Shown: positions 37,401 to 45,601 of the stretch, piece after piece
Layout of the letters: the number at the start of each line of letters is the position of its first letter
How positions within the stretch are numbered: the first letter of the stretch is position 1
Source: Colwellia sp. D2M02
GTDB lineage: Bacteria > Pseudomonadota > Gammaproteobacteria > Enterobacterales > Alteromonadaceae
Assembly: GCF_018860755.1 (NCBI RefSeq)
Contig: NZ_JAHKPW010000090.1
Location: 9,995 to 72,230, forward strand
Length of the DNA: 62,236 bases
Reading direction: 5' to 3'
Made by a program: the position numbers and the translations under genes
The notes under the pieces: generated by a model
Databases searched by the model: none
The model's input: the letters and a program-made list of their open reading frames with translations, nothing else
Told to the model about the DNA's origin: nothing

Positions 37401-39950
37401 ACCCCTATTACGGACACGGTAAGCTATCAAGTGCAAACAGCTATCAAACTCACTGCAGGAGCTCCTATACGTGCGGTATCTGAAGGAAATACAGTTGATT
37501 TACTTGCATCAACAACAGATGTAAATGGCACGGCGACTTATGCTTGGAGCGTTGTGAGTGATGGCGGTTCCGGTGTGGTAACAGGAGATATTGCCAACCC
37601 CGCGCTAGCTCATACCAGTCTTGATATTCCGGCAGTTGACCAAGATAGAATCTTGGTTTTAGAAGTTATTGCAACTGACAGTGCTAACTCTGCAACCGCT
37701 AAAGCGACAGTTACTATTAACATTAGTGATTTAAAAATGCGAGTCGACTTAGGGGCGGGGGCAAATATCCCTTCTGGGAACACCGGCCATTTACATGCCA
37801 ATGTTACTAGCGGTAAAGGTCCTTTTAGTTATGCATGGACAGACTCTACCCCTCCTAGCCTTAGCGCTACTAGCACCAATAACCCGAGTTTTACAGCACC
37901 TAATGTTACCCACAGTGTTGATTTACAATTTGGCGTAACGGTCACTGACAGTCTTAATAATACCGCTTCTGGTAGTATAATAATGACCGTAGAACAACCG
38001 CCGTTTAGTGTTAATGCAGGCGTTGACTTCTCGGTAACAGAAGGCAGTACCGTTCAATTACGCGCTCAGGGAGTAAATGGTGCAGGAGCAACATGGCAAT
38101 GGATACAAACCGCAGGTCAAAACGTTTCATTGTCTGATGCAACACTGGCTAACCCAACCTTTATTGCACCTTCACAAGCGGAAGGCGTGAAAGAAACATT
38201 TAGCTTTACCGTGACAGGAACCAGCAATGGACAAGTTAAAAGTGCGTCTGTAAATGTTGTTGTTCAGGGAGTTCCTGATATTGCGGCGCATTCAAACAAT
38301 GTTTCAGTGCATGCGGGAGCAACGGTTAATCTAGCGGGTAGTGTTACAGGCGCTGGTACTGTCGAAAATTTAGCATGGACTCAGAGTTCAGCGGGACTAT
38401 CTGTAGGTACTATTACTAACGCTTCTGTAATAGGCGATGTAAAATATTTAAATGCGAGTTTTGTTGCACCTGCAGTTAACGCAGATACAACCCTGACCTT
38501 TGACTTTACCGCAACAGGCGCAGGCAATGTAGTACATGTACCTGTTACGGTTACTATTATTGCTAATCCCTTAACGGTAAGTGCAGGTGGCGATATTCGC
38601 GTTAGATCGGGCGCAACGGTCCAGCTACACGCTGTATCAAGCAATGCGGCTAACTACGCATGGTCACAAACAGTAGGCACTCCTACGGTAACGCTGATTA
38701 ATGGCAATACCAATGGCGCAAGTTTCGTCGCGCCTGATGTAACTGCGGACACAACACTGACCTTTGAAGTTGATGTAACAGGTGGTGGAATACCGGGAAC
38801 TGACACAATTAATGTGACTATTTTCGAACCAACCATCGTAGTAAATACGAACAGCGCCCACCGTATTAACCTAATTGCAGATGATTCGGAGCCGCCGACC
38901 TTTATTGACACAACCTTTGCAGATAGCGTAAGTGGTAGTGACGTCACGCCAGCCACAACAACATGGACGATTACTCCTAATCCTACTCCCCCCGCAACAT
39001 TGGACATGGTGTTTTCTGGATTGAATACGGCAACTTTGGAAATCAACCCAATTGGCGCTTCAAAAGGTACTTACACAGCGACGATGACAGCAGGTGATTC
39101 TGCAAACCATTACCAATCAGGCAGCAAGTCATTTGTTATTGACATTAAACCTGCTACTCCGCCGATGCCTAAAACTGTTGATCTTAGTGCGAATACAGGG
39201 CTAACAGTGGCAGGTATTGCAGGCAATCATTCACTGCATGTCCCAACCATCTCAGGAGGTTTACCACCTTACCATTATAATTGGGGGCTAGGTGCCGATG
39301 CCAATGGTTTAGTAATTACCGGTGGTACTACAGACAATCCAACCGTCGCTTTTCCTGCGGTACCTAGCACTTGTACCGCTATTTCAGGGAAAATATCGCT
39401 CACCGTTACAGATGCAAATGGTGATACCGCTACTGGCGATGTAACATATAGTAGCACACCTTCCCTAAATCCTATTAAACCAGTCAGCTGTCAAATTTGC
39501 CGTGGACCTAAATTCATTTGTGAGCGCTCACATGTTTTAACAGTTTGTGATGTTTCTTTCGGAAATCATGCCTCGGGTACGGTCAATTCCGATTTACAAT
39601 ATTGTATTAATGATATTGAAAACCTCCAAGATGGTTCACGCTATGTAACCCGTCGCTGCGCTACTGCGGAAGAAGTAAATCATGATTGGTTTACTGGCAA
39701 AGCGACAGGTTTTACCGAAGCAAATACGAATTCAGGGACAGATATTGGTCATTTGGGACGACTCGACCCACTTGCTCATAAATACAATGTGGTCATATTG
39801 AAAGACAGGCACTTTAGCTTTTCAGCAGCTTGCAAAGGTGATAACTGTAATCTAGAAACTGTTCCCGATGATCTCCTTGGCGTGACTAATGGAGTGCCAA
39901 ATAGTGTAACAGGGGTTCCGCCTACACCGAAAGCAGGTGTTTGTCCTTAG
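34434..39950 (+). CDS. Giant Ig/PKD-repeat lipoprotein with cysteine-rich C-terminal head
   Basis: About 1838 residues from the ATG at 34434 (GGA eight bases upstream; an in-frame TTG at 34422 is less likely). Lipobox LTAC is followed by Glu, which predicts outer-membrane retention. Then come about 17 modules of ~85-110 residues with a repeated plan: V-G-x-V-x-L-x-A, YxW, a F-x-A-P turn and VTVTD-like last strand, as in PKD/Ig-like surface proteins. The first three modules are near copies of one another (shared WEDKS, GIDE). Apart from the lipobox, cysteines are confined to the last ~200 residues, where there are ten (SCQICRGPKFIC, TVC, QYC, RRC, AACKGDNC, GVCP), suggesting a disulfide-bonded head. 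Likely an extended adhesin or surface stalk; function inferred. A 16-bp-stem terminator follows. Confidence 0.85.
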   Translation: MMLLRFVSLLLLLGLTACEKASVPSDTSPNLSLMVTAPSITDVGETVNLSAILSANGANVNSGVTYVWEDKSAQQLGLTSNNDTASFVALAGIDEAIILVTASIDGSSVNETINIVINQPPKLTITAPSAVDVGTSVDLSAVLSIDGVDVNSGVTYAWEDKSTQQVGLTSSSDTANFVAISGIDEAVILVTASFDGVTVSKTTNITINPPPNLSLTVTAPLTVNVGDNVNISAMVNADGVDVNNGVTYLWEDKSAQSIGLASKDNTAHFVAVAGIDESIVLITASYKGATVSEKVSIAVLSSVQPVEIGALTISGPTKVKSSDEVILNALYTQTSAVKADATFVWSQDEGPDVGFTANNGEISFTAPDVNQDTELAFSAQTTNDAGELFDTLWFVTVTPPDIAFTNQPNTGQSQVNSQQQTAHTVKQATSGDRVHLTTQVSQTGGGGSFTYAWQQVTGTPVAIAHPDISQPTATFVAPSVAGKLTFSVTATESGSGKSISQTQVVNVLGKPFTPQQGALHSVFSGHGQIELKGRVNGGTAPFSYSWAQTTGPQAIISSTSAENPSVTPPIVTTDTDITWVVTVTDSNNQSVTSTHVVTVKAAPKLAVSILHPASTDVAEGDTVLPQAHISGGTGNYSIRWTSSVVTLVDETTAAPSFVVPTVSKDTTIVVNLAVSDGVNQITRSVRYTAKPLFTVNSHQNQSGSNLATGPNQSTHQNNQIESGKTFKPSVDVHENAASGGTFTYVWTVVKPNPAPADLVIAGANTAQPVVSAPSVTSTTPVELQAVISYSVNGKSISKTVHSQYQVVPYNSPSKPTLTLSMAGHESVIGGRLANPTVSVMNAAGTITYKWTQISGPNIVGGIIGDTTGNPYFTVPTITGGHQNLVLEVEVGDGTDVKTAQVTFDIDPLNIPPKLPLTVVASNDETVVANAVVTPRATVTNSNGTPTYAWAQTSGTTIIITDANTATPSFTAPTTSGTIVLEVTVTDNDNTPITDTVSYQVQTAIKLTAGAPIRAVSEGNTVDLLASTTDVNGTATYAWSVVSDGGSGVVTGDIANPALAHTSLDIPAVDQDRILVLEVIATDSANSATAKATVTINISDLKMRVDLGAGANIPSGNTGHLHANVTSGKGPFSYAWTDSTPPSLSATSTNNPSFTAPNVTHSVDLQFGVTVTDSLNNTASGSIIMTVEQPPFSVNAGVDFSVTEGSTVQLRAQGVNGAGATWQWIQTAGQNVSLSDATLANPTFIAPSQAEGVKETFSFTVTGTSNGQVKSASVNVVVQGVPDIAAHSNNVSVHAGATVNLAGSVTGAGTVENLAWTQSSAGLSVGTITNASVIGDVKYLNASFVAPAVNADTTLTFDFTATGAGNVVHVPVTVTIIANPLTVSAGGDIRVRSGATVQLHAVSSNAANYAWSQTVGTPTVTLINGNTNGASFVAPDVTADTTLTFEVDVTGGGIPGTDTINVTIFEPTIVVNTNSAHRINLIADDSEPPTFIDTTFADSVSGSDVTPATTTWTITPNPTPPATLDMVFSGLNTATLEINPIGASKGTYTATMTAGDSANHYQSGSKSFVIDIKPATPPMPKTVDLSANTGLTVAGIAGNHSLHVPTISGGLPPYHYNWGLGADANGLVITGGTTDNPTVAFPAVPSTCTAISGKISLTVTDANGDTATGDVTYSSTPSLNPIKPVSCQICRGPKFICERSHVLTVCDVSFGNHASGTVNSDLQYCINDIENLQDGSRYVTRRCATAEEVNHDWFTGKATGFTEANTNSGTDIGHLGRLDPLAHKYNVVILKDRHFSFSAACKGDNCNLETVPDDLLGVTNGVPNSVTGVPPTPKAGVCP
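34528..35337 (+). repeat. Three tandem near-identical Ig-like modules in the giant lipoprotein
   Basis: Three consecutive units of about 265-275 bases encode modules that share VTAP, VNxGVTYxWEDKS, DTAxFVA and GIDExxxLxTAS. The protein copies are much more alike than the later modules, which points to recent internal duplication, while silent positions have begun to differ. Confidence 0.7.
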
Positions 39951-40613
39951 TTAGTTTATTCAAAATAAAAGCATCACTTAATATAATAGATTCATTATTA
40001 AGTGATGCTTTCTATGTTTTTACACCTTAAACTTATCTAACAGTATCGACTGTTATGGGTCGATGAATCATGGGAACATAGTAATTATAAGCTCAGCACA
40101 TTGAATAGGTATTGTAAGTTTTAAGTACACTCAAAAAAGCACACTAATTAGCCCTAATTTATTTATCATTTTTTAGTTAACTTCCAGACTGGATTTACAT
40201 GCGTTTGTGAAAAATATCATATTAGCTTTTCATTTTAGGTGGTGAGGTTTGCTTAATACATATTAGCCAACTCACTTTGTGCCCCAAAGTGAGATAGAAA
40301 ATTAATTTTTTACGCCTATAGTTCATTACATTCGAATGTCCGCTTTCGAAGTTTCCGATTAAATTTTAGTATTGAATTTTATAAATTTGAAAATGAGGTG
40401 GTATAAGAAGTCTTATTTGGGCTATTTATCGGATTTTCTTTCATTAGCTAAGCCAAAGCTAATTTCCTCTATCGTATCAAAGGAGCTTTAACTAAGATGA
40501 TCTCCCTTCCTCGCTTACTAGCTATTTAGACTCTCTGTTGACCTACTTAACTTTACGGTTTGCTCAACCCCAAAATTAAACATTATATGAAGTTGAAATA
40601 TAGGTAACTACGA
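39951..40613. other. Long intergenic region between the giant lipoprotein and ubiB
   Basis: These 663 bases lie between convergent genes. Beyond the strong terminator at 39968-40020 there is a second 9-bp hairpin (CTCACTTTG 40271-40279 with 40285-40293), without a T-run on either strand. I see no supported reading frame. It may hold remnants of lost accessory genes. Confidence 0.5.
39968..40020 (+). terminator. Strong terminator of the giant lipoprotein gene
   Basis: A perfect 16-bp stem (39968-39983 with 39996-40011) with a 12-base loop, followed by a T-rich tail, 18 bases after the stop codon. Confidence 0.88.
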
Positions 40614-42182
40614 CTAAGCACTATAAACAACTGCTGCTGCAATAATTAACGCTGCGGCTATTACGCTATAAACCAGATATTGGTTTTGCTTCTTTTGCGC
40701 CGCTAACATTTCACGCATTAATTGTGCTTGCTGATGTTGGTTTTCTTTGCCTGATTTTAAATAATCATAAATTAAATCAGGTATTTCAGGTAGTTTTTCA
40801 TTCCAGAATGGAAGGTTCTCTTTTACTTTAGCAAATACTGATTTTACGCCCATTTGCTCTTTTACCCAGTTTTCTAAAAATGGCTTAGCGGTTTGCCATA
40901 AATCTAACTGAGGATATAACTGACGACCTAAGCCTTCAATATAGAGTAAGGTTTTTTGTAACAATACCAATTGTGGCTGCACTTCCATATTAAAGCGGCG
41001 TGCAGTATTAAAAAGGTTAACCAATACCTGCCCAAAAGAAATTTCTGATAACGGCTTATTAAAAATAGGCTCGCAAACTGTACGAATAGCAAATTCAAAC
41101 TCATCAACGCTGGTATTATGTGGCACCCAGCCCGAATCAACATGTAACTGCGCAACTTTACGATAATCGCGATTAAAAAAGGCGACAAAATTCTCGGCCA
41201 AATAGCGTTTATCTTCTCGGTTTAACGTACCAACAATACCGCAATCAATGGCAATCCACGTTGGATCTTCTGGCGTAGTTGCATCGACAAAAACATTACC
41301 TGGGTGCATATCTGCATGAAAGAAACTATCGCGAAAAACTTGGGTAAAAAAGGTTTCTACGCCACGCTCTGCTAGCAGTTTCATATTAACACCAAGGGCG
41401 TTTAGCTTATCAACCTCACCGACACCTATGCCGTAAATTCGCTCCATCACTAAAACGTTTTTTGATGAATATTCACTGTAAATTTTCGGCACATACAGTG
41501 CTTTGTCAAACTCACTGCCTTGCGTAAAGTTACGCTTTAATTGAATGGCATTAGCCGCTTCGCGATTTAAATCAAGCTCATCGAGAATGGTTTTTCGGTA
41601 TTCGTTAACCACTTCTTTCGGGCGTAAGCGCTTTCCATCGGGTAACCAACGCGCGACAATACCAGCAAATAAGGTCATCACCTTAATGTCAGCTAAAATA
41701 GTTTTATCAATATTGGGACGCAGTACTTTAATGACGATTTTTTCTTGTACGCCCTCTTCAATTAATGTCGCTGTGTGTACTTGTGCAATGGAAGCAGAGG
41801 CTAAAGGTAGCAGCTCAAAATCATGAATATGTTGCTCAAACGCGTCTTTACCTAAAGAATCAATAATTAGCTGCTTAGCTTGCTCACCCGAAAATGGTTT
41901 TACTTGATCTTGTAATAACGCGAGTTCATCTGCGAGTTCAGGTGGTAATAAATCACGACGCGTAGAAAGCATTTGCCCAAATTTAATAAACACTGGGCCT
42001 AAACTTTCAATCGCAAGTCTAAAGCGTTGCTCTGGGCTTTTGTCTTTATGCTTGTTACGCAGCCAAAAAATGCAAGCCCTTGCCAATTTAGCATACCAAG
42101 GGAGTAAGTGCTTAGGCACCATGTCATCTACACCAAAGTGTAAAAAGGTTTTCACTATGTGATAAAGGCGTAAACTACTCAC
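40614..42182 (-). CDS. ubiB: Ubiquinone biosynthesis regulatory kinase-like protein UbiB
   Basis: Membrane-attached atypical kinase/ATPase needed for ubiquinone synthesis. The 522-residue product has the KxGQ motif ([16 protein letters not shown] near 69), the alanine-rich loop ASIAQVH, the HADMHPGN catalytic loop and the DCG metal motif, and a C-terminal membrane segment (about 500-520). The start is GTG at 42182. It is the last gene of the ubiE-ubiJ-ubiB operon, 25 bases after ubiJ. Confidence 0.95.
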   Translation of the reverse strand: MSSLRLYHIVKTFLHFGVDDMVPKHLLPWYAKLARACIFWLRNKHKDKSPEQRFRLAIESLGPVFIKFGQMLSTRRDLLPPELADELALLQDQVKPFSGEQAKQLIIDSLGKDAFEQHIHDFELLPLASASIAQVHTATLIEEGVQEKIVIKVLRPNIDKTILADIKVMTLFAGIVARWLPDGKRLRPKEVVNEYRKTILDELDLNREAANAIQLKRNFTQGSEFDKALYVPKIYSEYSSKNVLVMERIYGIGVGEVDKLNALGVNMKLLAERGVETFFTQVFRDSFFHADMHPGNVFVDATTPEDPTWIAIDCGIVGTLNREDKRYLAENFVAFFNRDYRKVAQLHVDSGWVPHNTSVDEFEFAIRTVCEPIFNKPLSEISFGQVLVNLFNTARRFNMEVQPQLVLLQKTLLYIEGLGRQLYPQLDLWQTAKPFLENWVKEQMGVKSVFAKVKENLPFWNEKLPEIPDLIYDYLKSGKENQHQQAQLMREMLAAQKKQNQYLVYSVIAAALIIAAAVVYSA

Positions 42183-42206
42183 GAGAGGTTTGATCTTCCT
42201 ATTAGG

Positions 42207-42896
42207 TTACTTAACGGGGGCATCGTTATTTGCTGAAGCTAAGGTTTTTTCTAATTTTTCCATGCGTTCAGATAAAGTATTTACCTGCTGTGCAGTCGCA
42301 ATAACAGATTGATTAAATTGACTTAACTGCCCTTTAGTAACAATTAGTCTTTTTTCATGAACTAAGTATTCAACAATATCACTCTCGACACTTTTGTTCG
42401 TTGCCTTCATGTTTTTGGTAATTTTATTACCAAACTGTACCGCTTTATGTGTTGGTACATCACCAATGTGTTTCGCTATTTCACTTTGCCAGTCAATATC
42501 AAGCTGCTGCGCTATCGTCGCAAATTGCTGAGCAATTTTAATATCGCCTTCAACATCTAATTCACCCGCTTTAATCAGTTGAGTGATTTGCTGTTCGGCG
42601 TTAATTTTTTTTAACGTTTGAATACTCGTATAAATAGTACAATCACTGCGCTCTGTCGTACTGCCAACAATAATTGACTTATGTTCGCTTTGACTAGCCT
42701 GTAAGTTGCTACAAACACTAAAACTTAACGGAAATTTTAATTCAGCTAAGTGTACTGTTAACGTACTTTCATTTAATGTGTTTAGCGCTACTTTGTTTGT
42801 ACTTAAGCTCAATGCTTTATTAACAATATATTCAATTACAGCACTTAATACCTGAGGTAATAATAGCTGCTGTGATATTTGCGACATAAGGCTCAT
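42207..42896 (-). CDS. ubiJ: Ubiquinone biosynthesis accessory factor UbiJ
   Basis: Lipid-binding scaffold of the ubiquinone-biosynthetic complex. The 229-residue protein has an N-terminal SCP2 fold (LPQVLSAVIEYIVNKALSL, then GELDVEGDIKIAQQFA) and a C-terminal helical region with coiled coil (VNTLSERMEKLEKTL), consistent with its contact with UbiK. It begins two bases after the ubiE stop. Confidence 0.94.
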   Translation of the reverse strand: MSLMSQISQQLLLPQVLSAVIEYIVNKALSLSTNKVALNTLNESTLTVHLAELKFPLSFSVCSNLQASQSEHKSIIVGSTTERSDCTIYTSIQTLKKINAEQQITQLIKAGELDVEGDIKIAQQFATIAQQLDIDWQSEIAKHIGDVPTHKAVQFGNKITKNMKATNKSVESDIVEYLVHEKRLIVTKGQLSQFNQSVIATAQQVNTLSERMEKLEKTLASANNDAPVK

Positions 42897-42898
42897 GA

Positions 42899-43714
42899 CT
42901 AAAATTTATAACCTTTATGCAACGCAACAACACCACCGGTTAGGTTTTTATAACTGGTTTGCTCAAACCCAGCCTCATCCATCATTGTTTTTAAGGTTTC
43001 TTGATCCGGGTGCATACGAATAGACTCAGCTAAATATTGGTAACTATCGCCATCTTTAGCTACTAATTCACCCATTTTAGGTAATACGTTAAATGAATAA
43101 AAATCGTAAGCTTTGCTAACAACATCATGTTCTGGTTTAGAAAATTCTAAAACTAATAAACGACCACCAGGTTTTAACACTGAATAAATAGAACGTAATG
43201 CTTTATCTTTGTCGGTAACATTACGCAAACCAAAGGCGATAGTAACAATATCAAAGGTATTTTCTTCAAACGGTAGGTATTCAGCATTGGCTTGCACATA
43301 TTCAATATTTTGCACTAAACCTTTATCACGTAATTTATCGCGACCCACATTTAACATTGAACTATTGATATCAGCTAAAACCACTTGACCATTACGACCC
43401 ACTAACTGTGAGAATTTTGCCGTTAAGTCGCCAGTTCCACCTGCTAAATCAAGTACTTTATTTCCTGGTCTTACGCCACTGGCATCAATCGTAAAGCGCT
43501 TCCATAAACGGTGGATACCAAATGACATCAAATCATTCATAACATCATATTGCTTAGCAACAGAATGGAAAACACCAGCAACCATAGAAACTTTGTCTTC
43601 TTTTTCTATAGTTTTATAACCAAAATGAGTAGTGCTGTCGTTAGCACCATTAGAAGGGGATTGTTGATCAATAGCAGAGTTATTTTGCTCTGTATTTTTA
43701 TCTAATGTTGACAT
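42899..43714 (-). CDS. ubiE: Demethylmenaquinone/ubiquinone methyltransferase UbiE
   Basis: SAM-dependent C-methyltransferase of ubiquinone and menaquinone synthesis. The 271-residue sequence has [12 protein letters not shown], the SAM motif [11 protein letters not shown] (about 86), [10 protein letters not shown] and the [14 protein letters not shown] signature. The Ser/Asn/Gln-rich N-terminus is about 20 residues longer than E. coli UbiE; a later start is not excluded, but the upstream ATG is kept. It heads the ubiEJB operon and is divergent from the first putative sRNA. Confidence 0.95.
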   Translation of the reverse strand: MSTLDKNTEQNNSAIDQQSPSNGANDSTTHFGYKTIEKEDKVSMVAGVFHSVAKQYDVMNDLMSFGIHRLWKRFTIDASGVRPGNKVLDLAGGTGDLTAKFSQLVGRNGQVVLADINSSMLNVGRDKLRDKGLVQNIEYVQANAEYLPFEENTFDIVTIAFGLRNVTDKDKALRSIYSVLKPGGRLLVLEFSKPEHDVVSKAYDFYSFNVLPKMGELVAKDGDSYQYLAESIRMHPDQETLKTMMDEAGFEQTSYKNLTGGVVALHKGYKF

Positions 43715-43919
43715 GATTATTTCACTTAAAACGATAATTAGCGATAGTTTACTGTATGCATGCTAAATCACCAAATACCCAACTGGTTTTTTCTTGATCT
43801 ATACCAATATTAATAGCGTTTAATACAATAAATTCACACATAAAATCGCTTTAATCATTAGAAACCTGCAATAATTCTGTAACAAAGCAACAAATATGAA
43901 ATAAAATTACATTATTTGC

Positions 43920-43948
43920 TTGCACCATTAGAGCTAGTACTCTATAAT
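43920..43948 (+). promoter_or_regulatory. Sigma-70 promoter of sRNA 1
   Basis: TTGCAC (43920-43925), 17-base spacer, TATAAT (43943-43948). An AGAG-N6-CTCT inverted repeat (43930-43943) runs into the -10 box and is kept at the second copy, so it may be an operator. Expected transcription start near 43955. Confidence 0.75.
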
Positions 43949-43954
43949 TCTCTT

Positions 43955-44046
43955 CGTTCCCTTATACGGACGCTTGTTGTAATAATTGAATATTCTAGCT
44001 TTCCTCATAGCTAACTCACCGGTGGCAATTGCTACCGGTTTTTTTT
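43955..44046 (+). ncRNA. Putative small RNA 1, at the Spot 42 locus
   Basis: About 92 nt, with a consensus promoter and ending in a 10-bp hairpin (44018-44038) followed by eight T. An internal hairpin TAGCT/AGCTA (43996-44000 with 44009-44013) displays a C/U-rich loop (TTCCTCAT). No open frame with a ribosome site. Closely related to the RNA at 44584-44669: shared TTGTAATAATT, TTCTAGCTT and AGCTAA. Synteny: spf (Spot 42) in E. coli lies next to and convergent with engB, as here; the segment ATATTCTAGCTTTCC matches 12 of 15 bases of the Spot 42 segment ATGTTCTATCTTTCA as I recall it. A Spot 42 relative is plausible but not proved. Hfq is encoded in the window. Confidence 0.72.
44018..44046 (+). 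terminator. Terminator of sRNA 1
   Basis: ACCGGTGGCA pairs with TGCTACCGGT (one G-U pair, tight loop), followed by T8. Confidence 0.9.
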
Positions 44047-44183
44047 GCCTAAAATTTACCACGCTCTCCTCTCAAGCACTTTTATTTCAACAGTACCTTG
44101 TTATCTCAGCCTATTAATTGTTAACAACAACATATACACTCAATGCAAGCACCAACATCATTGCAATTATAGGGAAGTTTATC

Positions 44184-44483
44184 GTGAGAGAACCTGTGCT
44201 CCTTTTATTAAGTTGTTATCTCGCATTATCTGGGTGTGTAGTGTTACCAGTAACGGATAGCGGCTACATCAATCAGTGCGAAATTTCTAGCGACCGAAAA
44301 TATCTAAAAGTGGTAGATATCGCTAAAGGCTCAAATAGCTACTATTCCATTAGTGGTATTATTTTATTACCAATATCAGGTGTGGTATCGGGCGTTTATG
44401 TCGGGGTAAATAATATTTACCACCTTGGAGAAGAAACAATCAGATGTAGTAGTACGACAAAGGGTAGTACAGAAATATCTTAA
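44184..44483 (+). CDS. Small lipoprotein, unknown function
   Basis: A 99-residue lipoprotein when started at the GTG at 44184, which has AGGGAAG six bases upstream; longer in-frame starts lack a ribosome site. The signal peptide ends in the lipobox LSGC (Cys18). The mature part has two cysteines (NQC and IRC) and a hydrophobic central stretch (YSISGIILLPISGVVSGVYVGV) that may be a membrane-associated hairpin. It lies exactly between the two related sRNA genes. I do not recognise a family. Confidence 0.7.
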   Translation: MREPVLLLLSCYLALSGCVVLPVTDSGYINQCEISSDRKYLKVVDIAKGSNSYYSISGIILLPISGVVSGVYVGVNNIYHLGEETIRCSSTTKGSTEIS

Positions 44484-44547
44484 TCGAGGTTAGAATTAAA
44501 TAGCTTGAGTTGGAGAGAAGTGGTACAAAATTACTACAAACAAGTGC

Positions 44548-44577
44548 TTTACAACAATAGAGTTATCACTCTATAAT
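44548..44577 (+). promoter_or_regulatory. Sigma-70 promoter of sRNA 2
   Basis: TTTACA (44548-44553), 18-base spacer, TATAAT (44572-44577). The AGAG-N6-CTCT inverted repeat of the first promoter recurs at 44559-44572 and ACTCTATAATT is identical, so the promoter was duplicated with the RNA. Confidence 0.72.
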
Positions 44578-44583
44578 TATTTA

Positions 44584-44669
44584 GTTCTTAAGCGAACACT
44601 TATTGTAATAATTTTTCTAGCTTCCCCATAAGCTAATGTGCCGATGCCATTTATGTCATCGGCTTTTTT
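44584..44669 (+). ncRNA. Putative small RNA 2, paralogue of sRNA 1
   Basis: About 86 nt from the predicted start near 44584 to the T-run. It shares with sRNA 1 the GTTC start, TTGTAATAATT (44603-44613) and the TAGCTT/AAGCTA hairpin (44618-44623 with 44630-44635), here with a C-rich loop CCCCAT. The terminator stem differs in sequence but keeps its form, as expected of a selected RNA. It ends 26 bases from the stop codon of engB on the opposite strand, the arrangement of spf and yihA in E. coli. Confidence 0.72.
44640..44669 (+). terminator. Terminator of sRNA 2
   Basis: GCCGATG (44640-44646) pairs with CATCGGC (44657-44663), followed by T6. Confidence 0.88.
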
Positions 44670-44695
44670 ATAGCTACGAGAAAGTATGACAGTAC

Positions 44696-45343
44696 CTATG
44701 ATAGTTCGAGGTTGTCTGCTTCATCTTGAATAAAGTCGTCTTGTGCTAACCAATCACAAATAACAACATCTGCTTGCTCGGCACCGGTGCGCTTTAATGA
44801 TGAGAAGGCTTGTACTCGAATATCAGCATTTAATGTTGCTAGGGCTTTTTTCACCTTTAAGACTTCTGCGCTTCGCTTACCTTGAGATAATTTGTCACAC
44901 TTAGTTAATAAAGCCAGTACAGGTAGATCACTATCGGCTGCCCATTGAATAAGATCCATATCTAAATCTTTTAATGGGTGACGAATATCCATTAATACCA
45001 CTAACCCTTTAAGGCTATCGCGCTTTTCTAAATATTCGCCTAGTGCTTTTTGCCATTTCTTTTTCATTTCTAACGGCACTTTAGCAAAACCGTAACCCGG
45101 TAAATCAATCAAACGTTTATTCTCGGCAACTTCAAAAACGTTAATAAGTTGCGTACGTCCTGGGGTTTTACTGATACGAGCTAACCCATTTTGGTTAGTT
45201 AATGTATTTAATGCACTCGATTTACCGGCATTTGAACGACCAGCAAAAGCAACTTCAATACCTGTATCTTCAGGTAAACGACGAATATCAGGTGCACTTA
45301 AAGTAAAAGTGGCTTTGCTTAAATGGATCTTTGTAGAAGACAA
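44696..45343 (-). CDS. engB: Ribosome biogenesis GTPase EngB (YihA/YsxC)
   Basis: Essential GTPase for 50S subunit assembly. The 215-residue sequence has [12 protein letters not shown] (P-loop, about 30-41), the TPGRTQ switch I motif, DLPGYGFA (G3) and TKCDK (G4). The acidic C-terminus is short. Its neighbour on one side is the divergent cytochrome c gene, an arrangement also seen near engB in other gammaproteobacteria, and on the other side the paired sRNAs. Confidence 0.96.
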   Translation of the reverse strand: MSSTKIHLSKATFTLSAPDIRRLPEDTGIEVAFAGRSNAGKSSALNTLTNQNGLARISKTPGRTQLINVFEVAENKRLIDLPGYGFAKVPLEMKKKWQKALGEYLEKRDSLKGLVVLMDIRHPLKDLDMDLIQWAADSDLPVLALLTKCDKLSQGKRSAEVLKVKKALATLNADIRVQAFSSLKRTGAEQADVVICDWLAQDDFIQDEADNLELS

Positions 45344-45601
45344 GAGCTTAACTCGTTAAAAAATTTTCCGCATTATAGCGTTTTTCTTGTACTTTTATTA
45401 TTAAAAAACACATAAAAAGTTAAAATACGTAGATTTTATCAGGATTTTTACTCTGTCGCTCTTACACCGTACAAATATTAGTGTAAAATGCGGTCACTTT
45501 TTTAAAATAATTACTTAGTACTTTTTTATCATTTTTTAATTAGATAGCGACTATACTACTCAAATAAGCTGTGTAATTAATGACAAGCAGAGAGCAACTC
45601 A

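Noticed and set aside
34898..39457. Several minus-strand frames inside the giant lipoprotein gene
   Set aside because: They are antisense shadows of a repetitive gene with strong codon pattern; none has a ribosome site or recognisable product.
31332..40410. AAATGAGGTGG shared at 31330 and 40390 as flanking repeats of the accessory region
   Set aside because: Only 11 bases agree, with no similarity around them; probably chance.
44045..44260. 71-codon plus-strand frame after sRNA 1
   Set aside because: Overlaps the better supported lipoprotein gene in another frame and has no ribosome site.
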